Below, one piece after another: positions 1-6,679 of a stretch of DNA of 13,408 nucleotides. The DNA lies in NCBI GenBank assembly GCA_030635415.1, contig DAOVYW010000039.1:1-13408 (forward strand). Direction: 5' to 3'. Each line of letters starts with the position of its first letter. Position 1 is the first letter of the stretch. The notes under the pieces are model-generated. The model did not search any database. It worked only from the letters and a program-made list of their open reading frames with translations, and was not told where the DNA came from. Origin of the DNA: Candidatus Firestoneibacteriota bacterium. Its GTDB lineage: Bacteria > Oederibacteriota > JAAXVQ01 > JAUVAV01. The translations under genes and the position numbers were made by a program.

Positions 1-84
1 ATAGGGTCGAAACATTTGGCCTCCACAAAGTTTGCTTTTCGACTAATATAATATTTTATCCATCTTTCGTCGATGAAAAATCGA

Positions 85-129
85 CTAAATGCTCAAACTC
101 CTAGGAGTTTGAGCATTTAGTGTGTTTTT
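85..129 (+). terminator. Perfect 36-nt palindrome, possible terminator
   Basis: Positions 85-120 read identically on both strands: the half-site CTAAATGCTCAAACTCCT (85-102) is followed directly by its exact reverse complement (103-120). As RNA it would fold into a hairpin of about 16 bp with a CUAG loop. A run of five T follows at 125-129, so it could terminate an upstream gene lying outside the window. The lack of any spacer is unusual for a terminator, so a repeat element or protein-binding site is also possible. Part of its sequence recurs at 236-260. Confidence 0.5.
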
Positions 130-138
130 GGTATTGTT

Positions 139-217
139 CGTCACCCCGGTGCAAACCGGGGTCCAGAAAAAGCTTTAAAATTCAGATTCATGGATACCGG
201 CTTCCGCCGGTATGACG
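139..217. repeat. Two-hairpin palindromic intergenic repeat (REP/MITE-like)
   Basis: The outer ends CGTCA (139-143) and TGACG (213-217) are complementary. Inside are two GC-rich hairpins: CCCCGGT/ACCGGGG (144-150, 155-161, loop GCAA) and ATACCGGC/GCCGGTAT (194-201, 206-213, loop TTCC). A second complementary pair, TCCA (162-165) and TGGA (191-194), closes the AT-rich centre. This back-to-back hairpin design ending in GTCA/TGAC is typical of short non-coding repeats dispersed in many bacterial genomes. No protein is encoded. Confidence 0.7.
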
Positions 218-231
218 GCAAAAGAACAAAT

Positions 232-328
232 AATCCGACTAATTGCTCAGGCTCCTAGGGGGGAGACCCCTAAATCCGACATAGAAATGCTACAACCTTC
301 ACCCAAAGGGTGAAAAATTAGTCGGAAT
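232..328. repeat. ~97-bp element with 13-bp inverted ends (MITE-like)
   Basis: The ends AATCCGACTAATT (232-244) and AATTAGTCGGAAT (316-328) are inverted copies matching at 12 of 13 positions. The interior holds a small hairpin TTCACCC/GGGTGAA (298-304, 308-314) and a GGGG/CCCC pair near 258-270, but no open reading frame. The left end shares the motif CGACTAAWTGCTCA followed by CTCCTAGG with the palindrome at 85-120, so the two are probably related. Short length, inverted ends and lack of coding fit a non-autonomous mobile repeat; I see no clear target-site duplication. Confidence 0.5.
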
Positions 329-414
329 AGAAGTATTTATGTCTAAAAATCCAAAATATCTGTTTTTAGGGGCCTTTCCTAAACAGTTAGTCAAATGATA
401 ATTGAGGTTTGAAA

Positions 415-1881
415 GTGATTTTGCGGAAACAGCTTTTAGTAATGGTAGTCTTTGGCGTCTTTTTGCATTCAGGAGTTTATGGCCTGGGGGAATGGTTAGA
501 GCTGGGCGGGAGCCTGAATGTGGATGACAACCAGGACGCCACCTGGAGTAGTTTACATGTCTGTGAAGCTACGCCGTATGTGGCTTGGCAAGAAGGCAGC
601 GCTTCGGGAACAGTACTAATTTATGTAAAGTCCTGGGACAATGGCAATTGGAGTCGGTTGGGCGGTAGCCTGAATAGGAATGCCACCAAACAAGTTGGCG
701 CACCTAGTCTGTTTGTCAGTAACCATACGCCCTACGTCGCATGGCAAGAACGCGATGCTTCAGAAATTTGGCAAATCTATGTAAAATTCTGGAATGGGAG
801 CGACTGGATTTCTCTGGGAGAGTGCCTTAATGAAGATGTAACTCAACCGGCGTTATGGCCCAGTCTCCATATATATAACGATATACCCTACGTCGCTTGG
901 ATAGAAAATGATGCGTCAGATGTGTGGCAACTCTATGTGAAGTCCTGGAGTGGGACGGATTGGAACCTCCTAGGTGCGAGTCTGAACAAGAATGTTTCTA
1001 AATCTGCTAATGCACCCAGCCTCTATATTGATAAAGGCACACCTTATACTGCCTGGATGGAATATACTCTTCCTGGGAATGCAGAAATTTTTGTAAAGTC
1101 CTGGCAGGGAAGTAATTGGGTACAACTGGGCGGGAGTTTGAATCTGGATGCAAACCAGCATGGCTACTCACCCAGCCTGTATGTGGATAACAGCACGCCG
1201 TATATTGCTTGGGCGGAAAACAAAAATTTGATTGGGAACATCAATGTGAAAACCTGGACCGGAAGTGATTGGGCTCGGCTGGGCGGGAGTTTAAATATGG
1301 AGGTTACGCGAGGTGCTTTTGCGCCCAGCTTGTTTGTCAATAACCACACTCCCTATGCCGCCTGGGTAGAAGAAAGCATTACCACCGGGCATGGACAAAT
1401 CCGGGTTAAATCCTGGAATGGGAGTGATTGGGACCAACTGGGAAATAGTCTAAATATGGAGGTTAACCGGGCTGCCTTTGGCCCCAGCCTCTTTGCTGAT
1501 AACGGCACGCTTAACACGGCTTGGTTTGAATACAATACTTCCGGAATTCAACAGATATACGTTAAGTATTACACGGTTTTTACACCGAGCGTGTATCAAC
1601 CACAGTCAGGCAGTGTAATTACAGCTTATCCCAATCCCGGACGGGATAATATTCAATTTACGTGGGACGGTGACCAGGTAGAGCATGTGCGAATCGATAT
1701 ATATAATATAGCCGGCAAGCGGGTCGCCAGGCTAAGCGACCAATTTCAGGCCGGAGAAAGCCAAATACTCAACTGGGATTGCAATAGAATGGCGCCCGGT
1801 ATCTACATTTACTGCGCGGTTCTAATCCGGCAGGGGCAAGCGCAGAAACCCTTTGTCAATAAAGTTGCCGTTATAAGATGA
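415..1881 (+). CDS. Secreted seven-repeat (beta-propeller-like) protein with C-terminal sorting-type Ig domain
   Basis: Predicted exported protein of about 488 residues, function unknown. The GTG at 415 is chosen because GAGG (404-407) lies 7 nt upstream; the TTG at 409 is too close to it. Residues 1-23 form a signal peptide with a short basic start and hydrophobic core (LLVMVVFGVFL). Seven repeats of 48-53 residues follow, each roughly W-x2-LGGSLN-x12-PSLYV-x4-TPYVAW-E-x8-I-x-VKSWNGSD, consistent with a seven-bladed beta-propeller. The last ~85 residues (YPNPG...IYNIAGKRV...WD...GIYIY...NKVAVIR) look like the FlgD-like/T9SS-type C-terminal Ig domain common on surface proteins of Bacteroidota, Fibrobacterota and candidate phyla. 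No catalytic motif is visible; ligand binding or adhesion is only a guess. It is flanked by repeat-rich DNA on the left and is more AT-rich than the genes from 2581 onward. The coding call and export are firm, the role is not. Confidence 0.88.
   Translation: MILRKQLLVMVVFGVFLHSGVYGLGEWLELGGSLNVDDNQDATWSSLHVCEATPYVAWQEGSASGTVLIYVKSWDNGNWSRLGGSLNRNATKQVGAPSLFVSNHTPYVAWQERDASEIWQIYVKFWNGSDWISLGECLNEDVTQPALWPSLHIYNDIPYVAWIENDASDVWQLYVKSWSGTDWNLLGASLNKNVSKSANAPSLYIDKGTPYTAWMEYTLPGNAEIFVKSWQGSNWVQLGGSLNLDANQHGYSPSLYVDNSTPYIAWAENKNLIGNINVKTWTGSDWARLGGSLNMEVTRGAFAPSLFVNNHTPYAAWVEESITTGHGQIRVKSWNGSDWDQLGNSLNMEVNRAAFGPSLFADNGTLNTAWFEYNTSGIQQIYVKYYTVFTPSVYQPQSGSVITAYPNPGRDNIQFTWDGDQVEHVRIDIYNIAGKRVARLSDQFQAGESQILNWDCNRMAPGIYIYCAVLIRQGQAQKPFVNKVAVIR
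493..1572 (+). repeat. Seven tandem ~52-codon repeats inside the secreted protein
   Basis: Repeat units begin at the codons for the conserved tryptophan at about 493, 649, 805, 961, 1117, 1270 and 1429. Each carries LGGSLN near its start, PSLYV and TPYVAW in the middle and VKSWNGSD at its end. The first four units are exactly 156 nt; the later ones are 153, 159 and about 144 nt. The last unit is the most degenerate (TLNTAW, VKYY). This is a coding repeat produced by internal duplication, not a DNA satellite. Confidence 0.85.
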
Positions 1882-2054
1882 AAGGCTCTTCGTCTTACTG
1901 CGTGTCTTAACTGTGTGTCCACTAAATTGGGGGAAGATCAGCCTGGACGTCTCCCAAACATGAGAATCTATTGAACGGGGATGGGAACCGGCGGTGGGGA
2001 AATTCTTAACCGATTAACCGAAGACCATGACTCACTGTGTTTCGATTTTTATAG
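1882..2054. other. Non-coding spacer with little visible structure
   Basis: No convincing gene, RNA or terminator was recognised after the secreted-protein stop codon. The only regularity noticed is a perfect tandem 8-mer, TTAACCGA twice, at 2006-2021, about 35 nt before the putative promoter of the lysine-rich mini-gene. It could be an operator half-site pair or chance. Confidence 0.4.
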
Positions 2055-2081
2055 TTGACAAAAAACAGATATTTTGATAAC
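2055..2081 (+). promoter_or_regulatory. Putative sigma-70 promoter of the lysine-rich mini-gene
   Basis: A perfect -35 box TTGACA lies at 2055-2060. The best -10 is GATAAC at 2076-2081 (4 of 6 matches to TATAAT) with a 15-nt spacer, slightly short; an AT-rich stretch continues to 2089. Transcription from here would give a leader of roughly 50 nt before the start codon at 2140. Confidence 0.5.
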
Positions 2082-2083
2082 GA

Positions 2084-2120
2084 TATATAGTGTTCGGTTT
2101 AATCCAGTGCCCACTATATA
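2084..2120. promoter_or_regulatory. 9-bp inverted repeat in the leader of the mini-gene
   Basis: TATATAGTG (2084-2092) and CACTATATA (2112-2120) are perfect inverted copies separated by 19 nt. They sit between the putative -10 and the ribosome binding site at 2126-2131. This position suits either a repressor operator at the transcription start or an mRNA hairpin just ahead of the ribosome site. The role is inference; the repeat is seen directly. Confidence 0.5.
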
Positions 2121-2139
2121 GAAAAAGGGGGTAACACCA

Positions 2140-2220
2140 ATGGCTACGAAGAAGGTGAAAAAGACTGTGAAAAAGGCGACAAAAAAGGCAGCTAAGAAGG
2201 CCACGAAGAAAAAGAAATAA
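2140..2220 (+). CDS. 26-residue lysine-rich, histone H1-tail-like peptide
   Basis: A short gene reading ATG to TAA, with a strong ribosome site AGGGGG (2126-2131) 8 nt upstream, a TTGACA promoter box at 2055 and terminator-like hairpins just after it. The peptide uses only M, A, T, V and K; 14 of 26 residues are lysine and none is acidic. From residue 7, lysine pairs recur every four residues (KKTV, KKAT, KKAA, KKAT, then KKKK). This KKAA/KKAT periodicity is that of histone H1 C-terminal tails and of bacterial H1-like proteins such as chlamydial Hc1/Hc2, so nucleic-acid binding and nucleoid compaction are the natural inference. At this length it has no folded domain and is far shorter than those proteins. 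Both AAA and AAG lysine codons and all four GCN alanine codons except GCC-rich bias are mixed, which argues against a simple DNA repeat. It could instead be a remnant of a longer protein, but the tight signals on both sides favour a real gene. Confidence 0.7.
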   Translation: MATKKVKKTVKKATKKAAKKATKKKK

Positions 2221-2238
2221 TAAGCTGGTAATAATTTA

Positions 2239-2284
2239 AATAAAACAACGTAGGATACAAAAAAGCATTCTGCGTTGTTTTATT
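2239..2284 (+). terminator. Terminator-like hairpin after the mini-gene
   Basis: The arms AATAAAACAACGTAG (2239-2253) and CTGCGTTGTTTTATT (2270-2284) pair over 15 bp with one G-U wobble around a 16-nt loop. The right arm carries the T-rich tract (GTTTTATTAT). It starts 18 nt after the stop codon at 2220. The A-rich left arm means it could also act on the opposite strand. Confidence 0.65.
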
Positions 2285-2301
2285 ATAGTTTGGAATTCCG
2301 T

Positions 2302-2340
2302 TCGGCCCAAGACAACATTCTGGGGTTGGGCGGATTTTTT
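2302..2340 (+). terminator. Second terminator-like hairpin
   Basis: TCGGCCCAA (2302-2310) pairs with TTGGGCGGA (2326-2334) with one mismatch around a 15-nt loop, and is followed directly by six T (2335-2340) and more T to 2344. It lies in tandem with the hairpin at 2239-2284, so transcription of the mini-gene appears to be doubly stopped before the RNase J operon. Confidence 0.5.
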
Positions 2341-2342
2341 AT

Positions 2343-2372
2343 TTGGCGTCTGGATGATCATTTTGATATAAT
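2343..2372 (+). promoter_or_regulatory. Putative promoter of the rnj-ftsK operon
   Basis: TTGGCG (2343-2348, 4 of 6 to the -35 consensus) and a perfect TATAAT (2367-2372) are separated by 18 nt. It sits right after the second terminator and about 200 nt before the rnj start, so the message would carry a long leader containing the palindrome at 2398-2428. No riboswitch was recognised in that leader. Confidence 0.5.
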
Positions 2373-2397
2373 ACAAAACTTGGATTTGATATATTTT

Positions 2398-2428
2398 GGT
2401 AGGGGGCGGGTTTAAAACCCGACCTTAC
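2398..2428. repeat. Short GGCGGGTTT palindromic repeat
   Basis: CGGGTTT and AAACCCG flank a single central base (2407-2421) inside a longer GTAGGGGGC...GACCTTAC context. The same family recurs at 9127-9154 with a better-preserved stem. Such short G/C-rich palindromes starting GTAGGGGCGGGTT are dispersed repeats in many bacterial genomes; here it lies in the predicted rnj leader. Confidence 0.6.
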
Positions 2429-2580
2429 TCTTTGAAAATCAAAGCCGCTGGATTCCCGCTCAAGTATGGAGAAGAGCGGAATAGATTATTGACATGACTC
2501 CAGTAATTAAGAAAAAAGCTTTTCGCGACAGAAACTAGCGATAATTTTTATTTACTTTTTATCACGGATCAGGATTGGAG

Positions 2581-4263
2581 ATGGAGATGGAGATGGAGTT
2601 GGAAGCGGAAACGACTTGCGCGTTAATTCCCTTAGGCGGACTCAGTGAAATTGGAAAAAATATGCTGGCCCTGGATTGCGCGGGCCAGATATTGGTAGTG
2701 GATGCGGGCTTGTCTTTTCCCACTGAGGATCAACCGGGGATTGATTTTATTATCCCGGATATTACCTTTCTGCTGGAAAATCGTGAGCGGGTATTGGGGA
2801 TTATTCTTACGCATGGCCACGAAGATCATATCGGGGCGCTGCCCTATGTCCTCCGGCAATTATTAGTGCCGGTTTATGGTACACGTATGACCCTGGGTAT
2901 GGTGCGAAATAAACTGGAAGAGCATAATCTGCCGGGCGATGTTTCATTGAATGAAATTAGTGCCGGTGGAAGTTTGAGCCTGGGGCCGTTTCAACTGGAA
3001 TTCATACCAGTGGCCCATTCCATTGTAGCTGGGATCGGTTTGGGAATAACCACACCCGCGGGACTGATAGTCCATACCGGTGATTTTAAACTTGATCCCA
3101 CGCCGTTGCATGGCGAATTCACGGATCTGGGCAAGTTTGGCGAGCTAGGCCGGCGGGGAGTGGATCTCTTATTGGCGGATTCCACTAATGTAGAACGCCA
3201 CGGATATACGCTCTCGGAACGGGAAGTCGGAGTGGCTTTTGATGAAATTATCCGGGACGCGCCGCAACGGGTGATAATCGCGTGTTTTTCCAGTAATATC
3301 CATCGTTTTCAGCAGGTGGCCAATACTACGGTGCGCTACCAACGCTCTTTGGGAGTATTGGGCCGGAGTATGGTAAAAAACATGTGTACGGCGCAGGAAT
3401 TGGGGTATCTTCAGGTACCTGAAAATCTTTGGCGGACCTGGAATGATCTGCTAAAACTTTCTCCGGAAAAAACCGTGGTAATGACTACCGGCAGCCAGGG
3501 CGAGCCGAAATCGGCATTGGCCCGGGCTGCGGTCGGAGAGAACCGGGACCTGAAACTTAAGGCCGGGGATACCGTGATTATCTCGGCCCGGACGATACCC
3601 GGTAATGAACGCCGTATAGGAAATATGATCAACCGTTTATTTCGTTTGGGATGCCGGGTGCATTATGAGCGGGTAAGTGAAATTCATGTTTCCGGGCACG
3701 CCGCGCGGGAGGAGCTGAAAATTATGCACAATATTATCCGCCCCCGGCATTTTATTCCGGTACATGGAGAAGCGCGCCATCTCTACCATCACGCCGAACT
3801 GGCACGCGAACTGGGAATGACGGAAGATAAAATATTAATTCTGGAAAACGGAGACCGGGCGGAGCTAACCAGTAAAACTTTGCGACGGGCCGGAAAGGTA
3901 AGCGCCGGAAATGTTCTGGTAGATGGTAAAGGCGTAGGAGATGTTGGTCACATAGTCCTTCGGGATCGCCAGCATCTGTCAGAGGACGGCATGGTGGTGG
4001 CAATACTGGGTCTGGACCGGCAAACCGGAGCCTTGTTGTCTGGGCCGGATTTGGTTACACGGGGCATTGCGGACCAGCATGAGACGACGCGTCTGACCGA
4101 GGGAGCAGTGACGATATTACAGGAACTAGTTAGCCAAGAAACCATGGAAGGTATTTTGGATATTTCGGTGTTACAGGATCAGGTGCGCGGCGCTTTAAAA
4201 AGATACTTTAAGAAAGAAATAATGCGTTTTCCCATGATCATTCCTGTGATTATGGAGGTCTAA
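2581..4263 (+). CDS. rnj: Ribonuclease J (metallo-beta-lactamase/beta-CASP RNase)
   Basis: RNase J combines 5'-to-3' exonuclease and endonuclease activity in cytoplasmic mRNA decay and rRNA maturation, using two zinc ions. With ATG 2581 the protein has 560 residues, close to the family's usual ~555. The beta-lactamase fold opens with GGLSEIGKNM, followed by the zinc motif HGHEDHIG (residues 78-85), a further histidine in PVAHS (~146) and HTGDFK (~166-170). Beta-CASP motifs follow: LADSTNVE, CFSSNIHRFQQV, TTGSQGEP, SGHAAREE and PVHGEARH, then a C-terminal domain of ~110 residues. The start is ambiguous: a hexamer repeat gives ATGs at 2581, 2587 and 2593, and a TTG at 2575. AGGA at 2571-2574 is 6 nt before 2581, and GGAG lies 6 nt before each of the next two ATGs; all share one frame. 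ftsK follows after 10 nt, suggesting co-transcription. Confidence 0.96.
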   Translation: MEMEMELEAETTCALIPLGGLSEIGKNMLALDCAGQILVVDAGLSFPTEDQPGIDFIIPDITFLLENRERVLGIILTHGHEDHIGALPYVLRQLLVPVYGTRMTLGMVRNKLEEHNLPGDVSLNEISAGGSLSLGPFQLEFIPVAHSIVAGIGLGITTPAGLIVHTGDFKLDPTPLHGEFTDLGKFGELGRRGVDLLLADSTNVERHGYTLSEREVGVAFDEIIRDAPQRVIIACFSSNIHRFQQVANTTVRYQRSLGVLGRSMVKNMCTAQELGYLQVPENLWRTWNDLLKLSPEKTVVMTTGSQGEPKSALARAAVGENRDLKLKAGDTVIISARTIPGNERRIGNMINRLFRLGCRVHYERVSEIHVSGHAAREELKIMHNIIRPRHFIPVHGEARHLYHHAELARELGMTEDKILILENGDRAELTSKTLRRAGKVSAGNVLVDGKGVGDVGHIVLRDRQHLSEDGMVVAILGLDRQTGALLSGPDLVTRGIADQHETTRLTEGAVTILQELVSQETMEGILDISVLQDQVRGALKRYFKKEIMRFPMIIPVIMEV

Positions 4264-4273
4264 ATATTTAATT

Positions 4274-6679
4274 ATGCGGATTTTATTTGCGCGTGTCAGG
4301 AAAAAAAAAGAAACTAAAAAGAGCGCGTTTGACCGGTTCACCCTGCGGGAAATATTTTCCGGCCGGCGCCGTAATGAGGTCAAAGGGATTGCTTGGTGGG
4401 CGCTTAGCCTTTTACTGATTGCCGCCGTCTGGCCGCATTCCGCCGGACAAAACGCTTTAGGTCCCAGCGGAGAAATTATATTCAGACTAGGTTTTGTCCT
4501 GATGGGCGTATTGATTTACCTGCTTCCAGTGGTAACCCTGATTTATGGTTTTCTGGTATTTAAAGCCAGCCGGCTTGAAAGAGCGCCCTTTAAGACATTG
4601 GGCATAATCTTAGGGGTTCTGGCACTGGGAGTTTTGGTTGAACTTATCTATGCCCGTACTGTCCATCTGGGTATGGTTAAACAATTTTACGCCTGGCAAG
4701 GAGCTGGGGTCTTTTGGAAGGGCTTTCCCGAAATTTTCAGAGTATGGGGTGAGATTTCCATACCCGCCGGGGGCTTGATAGCCGACCGCCTGGAGAGTTT
4801 GACGGTCACCATATTCTCCACGTTGGGAGCTTACATTATATGTGGCACCATATTGGTTATTTCTCTTTATCTATTGGAGGTCGAGCCATATCTGGTTAAA
4901 GTATTGCGGCGGGGGACAGATTATATATGCGCAGTGATAAAAAAAACTCATCAAGCTTTCCGGCCGGAATTTGATTATGCCGGCCGCCGGCAACCTTCCC
5001 GATCACCGGAGGCTAATAAGGCTTCATCATTAAGCCGGGCTAGAGCCGGCCGGCTATCACTGGAAATCGAGCCGGCCGACAGCATGATAAAGGAACGTCC
5101 GCCGATTAAAATCAGGGCGGCCGGTGACGGAGCAGGTAAACTGAACTTCAGGACCGTGGAAAAAACCGATCCCTGCCGGGAAAATAAGAATTACTCCTTG
5201 CCGGGGGTGGAACTGCTTAAAGATCCCAAAGCGAATTCTGCGCTTTCAGCGGAATATTTCCAAAGCATGAGCCGGACGCTGGAAACGGCGCTCAGTCAGT
5301 TCGGAGTAGAGGCCGGCGTGGTTGAGGTTTGTCCCGGGCCGGTGGTTACGCGATATGAACTGCAGCCTTCCCCGGGCGTAAAAGTCAACCGGATCATTTC
5401 TTTGGGAGACGATATTGCCCTGGCTATGCGGGCCGAGCATGTTCGCATTGAGGCGCCCATACCGGGCAAGGGCGCGGTGGGGATTGAAATTCCCAATCAG
5501 GAAAAACAAGTGGTGGTTTTAAAAGAAATGCTGGTTACCGGGGAATTCAGTGCTTCCGATTCAATTTTGACCTTCGCGGTCGGCAAAGACATCGGAGGCC
5601 GGCATATTCTGGCGCAGCTTGAGAGTATGCCCCATCTGCTCATTGCCGGAGCTACCGGTTCAGGCAAGAGCGCGTGTATCAATGCCATTATCAGTAGTTT
5701 GCTCTATCGGGCCACGCCCGAGCAGGTGAAATTTATTATGATTGATCCCAAGCGGGTGGAATTAACCAATTATAATGGTATTCCGCATCTGAAGAGCCCG
5801 GTGATTACTGATAGTCGGGAAGCGGCCATGGCCTTGAAGCTTTTGGTACGGGAAATGGAGGAGCGCTACAAGCTGTTCGCGGCTCTGGGAGTTAGAAGCA
5901 TTGTTGATTATAACCGGCAGGCAGCGGAGGCGGCGGCGGAACGCCAAACCATGGAACCGGAAGAGCGCGCGGCCTTAGGGCCGGCGCCCTCGCATATGCC
6001 TTATATCGTGGTATTTATCGATGAACTTGCGGATTTAATGCTGGTGTCTGCCAATGAAGTCGAGAGCACTATCACCCGTCTGGCGCAAATGGCCCGGGGG
6101 GTGGGTATACATATGGTATTGGCTACGCAACGTCCCTCAGTAGATGTAATTACCGGCGTGATCAAAGCTAATTTTCCATCGCGTATAGCTTTTCAAGTTT
6201 CCTCTAAAGTGGATTCCCGAACCATCCTTGACGCCAATGGCGCGGATACCTTGCTGGGCCGTGGAGATATGCTGTATTCTCCGGCTTCAGCCAGTAAGCC
6301 GCTGAGGGTCCAGGGGGTTTTTATCACTACCGCTGAGGTTGATAGTATTGTGGATTTCTGGAAAAAGCAAGGGGCCCCGGTATTTGATCCGGAATTTTCC
6401 AGTGAAAAGCTAAAAACCGGAAGTATCGGCCCGGAAAGAGGAGAAGCAGAAGATGATCTTTATGAGCAGGCCGTGGCCTGGGTAGTGCGCGCCAAACAGG
6501 CCAGTACCTCTATGCTTCAGCGCCGGCTCAAGGTTGGTTATTCCCGGGCCGCCCGCCTGCTGGACAAGATGGAAGAAAATGAAATTGTCGGACCGCCGGA
6601 AGGGAGCCGTCCCCGCCGGGTATTAGTCCAGCCGGAAGAAGCGGGAATTCACTCCGGAGATGCAAGGGAGGAAACATGA
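4274..6679 (+). CDS. ftsK: DNA translocase FtsK/SpoIIIE
   Basis: Membrane-anchored, ATP-driven double-stranded DNA pump that clears chromosome ends through the closing septum. The 801-residue protein has four likely membrane segments (about 37-54, 70-97, 106-127, 175-200), a hydrophilic linker (about 205-320) far shorter than in E. coli FtsK and like SpoIIIE, the alpha/beta motor with Walker A GATGSGKS (459-466) and Walker B VVFIDELADL (579-588), the ATQRPSVDVITG segment (617-628), and a C-terminal winged-helix gamma domain (about 727-785; ASTSMLQRRLKVGYSRAARL). The gamma domain reads orienting DNA sequences in known relatives. No close ribosome site precedes ATG 4274; GGAGG at 4254-4258 is 15 nt away inside the end of rnj, so coupling to rnj translation is possible. 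The last codons overlap the lolA-like start by 4 nt. The family assignment is firm; FtsK and SpoIIIE names cannot be separated from sequence alone. Confidence 0.97.
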   Translation: MRILFARVRKKKETKKSAFDRFTLREIFSGRRRNEVKGIAWWALSLLLIAAVWPHSAGQNALGPSGEIIFRLGFVLMGVLIYLLPVVTLIYGFLVFKASRLERAPFKTLGIILGVLALGVLVELIYARTVHLGMVKQFYAWQGAGVFWKGFPEIFRVWGEISIPAGGLIADRLESLTVTIFSTLGAYIICGTILVISLYLLEVEPYLVKVLRRGTDYICAVIKKTHQAFRPEFDYAGRRQPSRSPEANKASSLSRARAGRLSLEIEPADSMIKERPPIKIRAAGDGAGKLNFRTVEKTDPCRENKNYSLPGVELLKDPKANSALSAEYFQSMSRTLETALSQFGVEAGVVEVCPGPVVTRYELQPSPGVKVNRIISLGDDIALAMRAEHVRIEAPIPGKGAVGIEIPNQEKQVVVLKEMLVTGEFSASDSILTFAVGKDIGGRHILAQLESMPHLLIAGATGSGKSACINAIISSLLYRATPEQVKFIMIDPKRVELTNYNGIPHLKSPVITDSREAAMALKLLVREMEERYKLFAALGVRSIVDYNRQAAEAAAERQTMEPEERAALGPAPSHMPYIVVFIDELADLMLVSANEVESTITRLAQMARGVGIHMVLATQRPSVDVITGVIKANFPSRIAFQVSSKVDSRTILDANGADTLLGRGDMLYSPASASKPLRVQGVFITTAEVDSIVDFWKKQGAPVFDPEFSSEKLKTGSIGPERGEAEDDLYEQAVAWVVRAKQASTSMLQRRLKVGYSRAARLLDKMEENEIVGPPEGSRPRRVLVQPEEAGIHSGDAREET

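Noticed and set aside
493..1572. CRISPR-like regular repeats
   Set aside because: The ~156-nt period is in-frame protein repeat structure with diverged units, not short identical repeats with unique spacers.
2489..2517. TTGACA box in the rnj leader as a second promoter
   Set aside because: No acceptable -10 at 15-19 nt spacing; the position holds only A residues.
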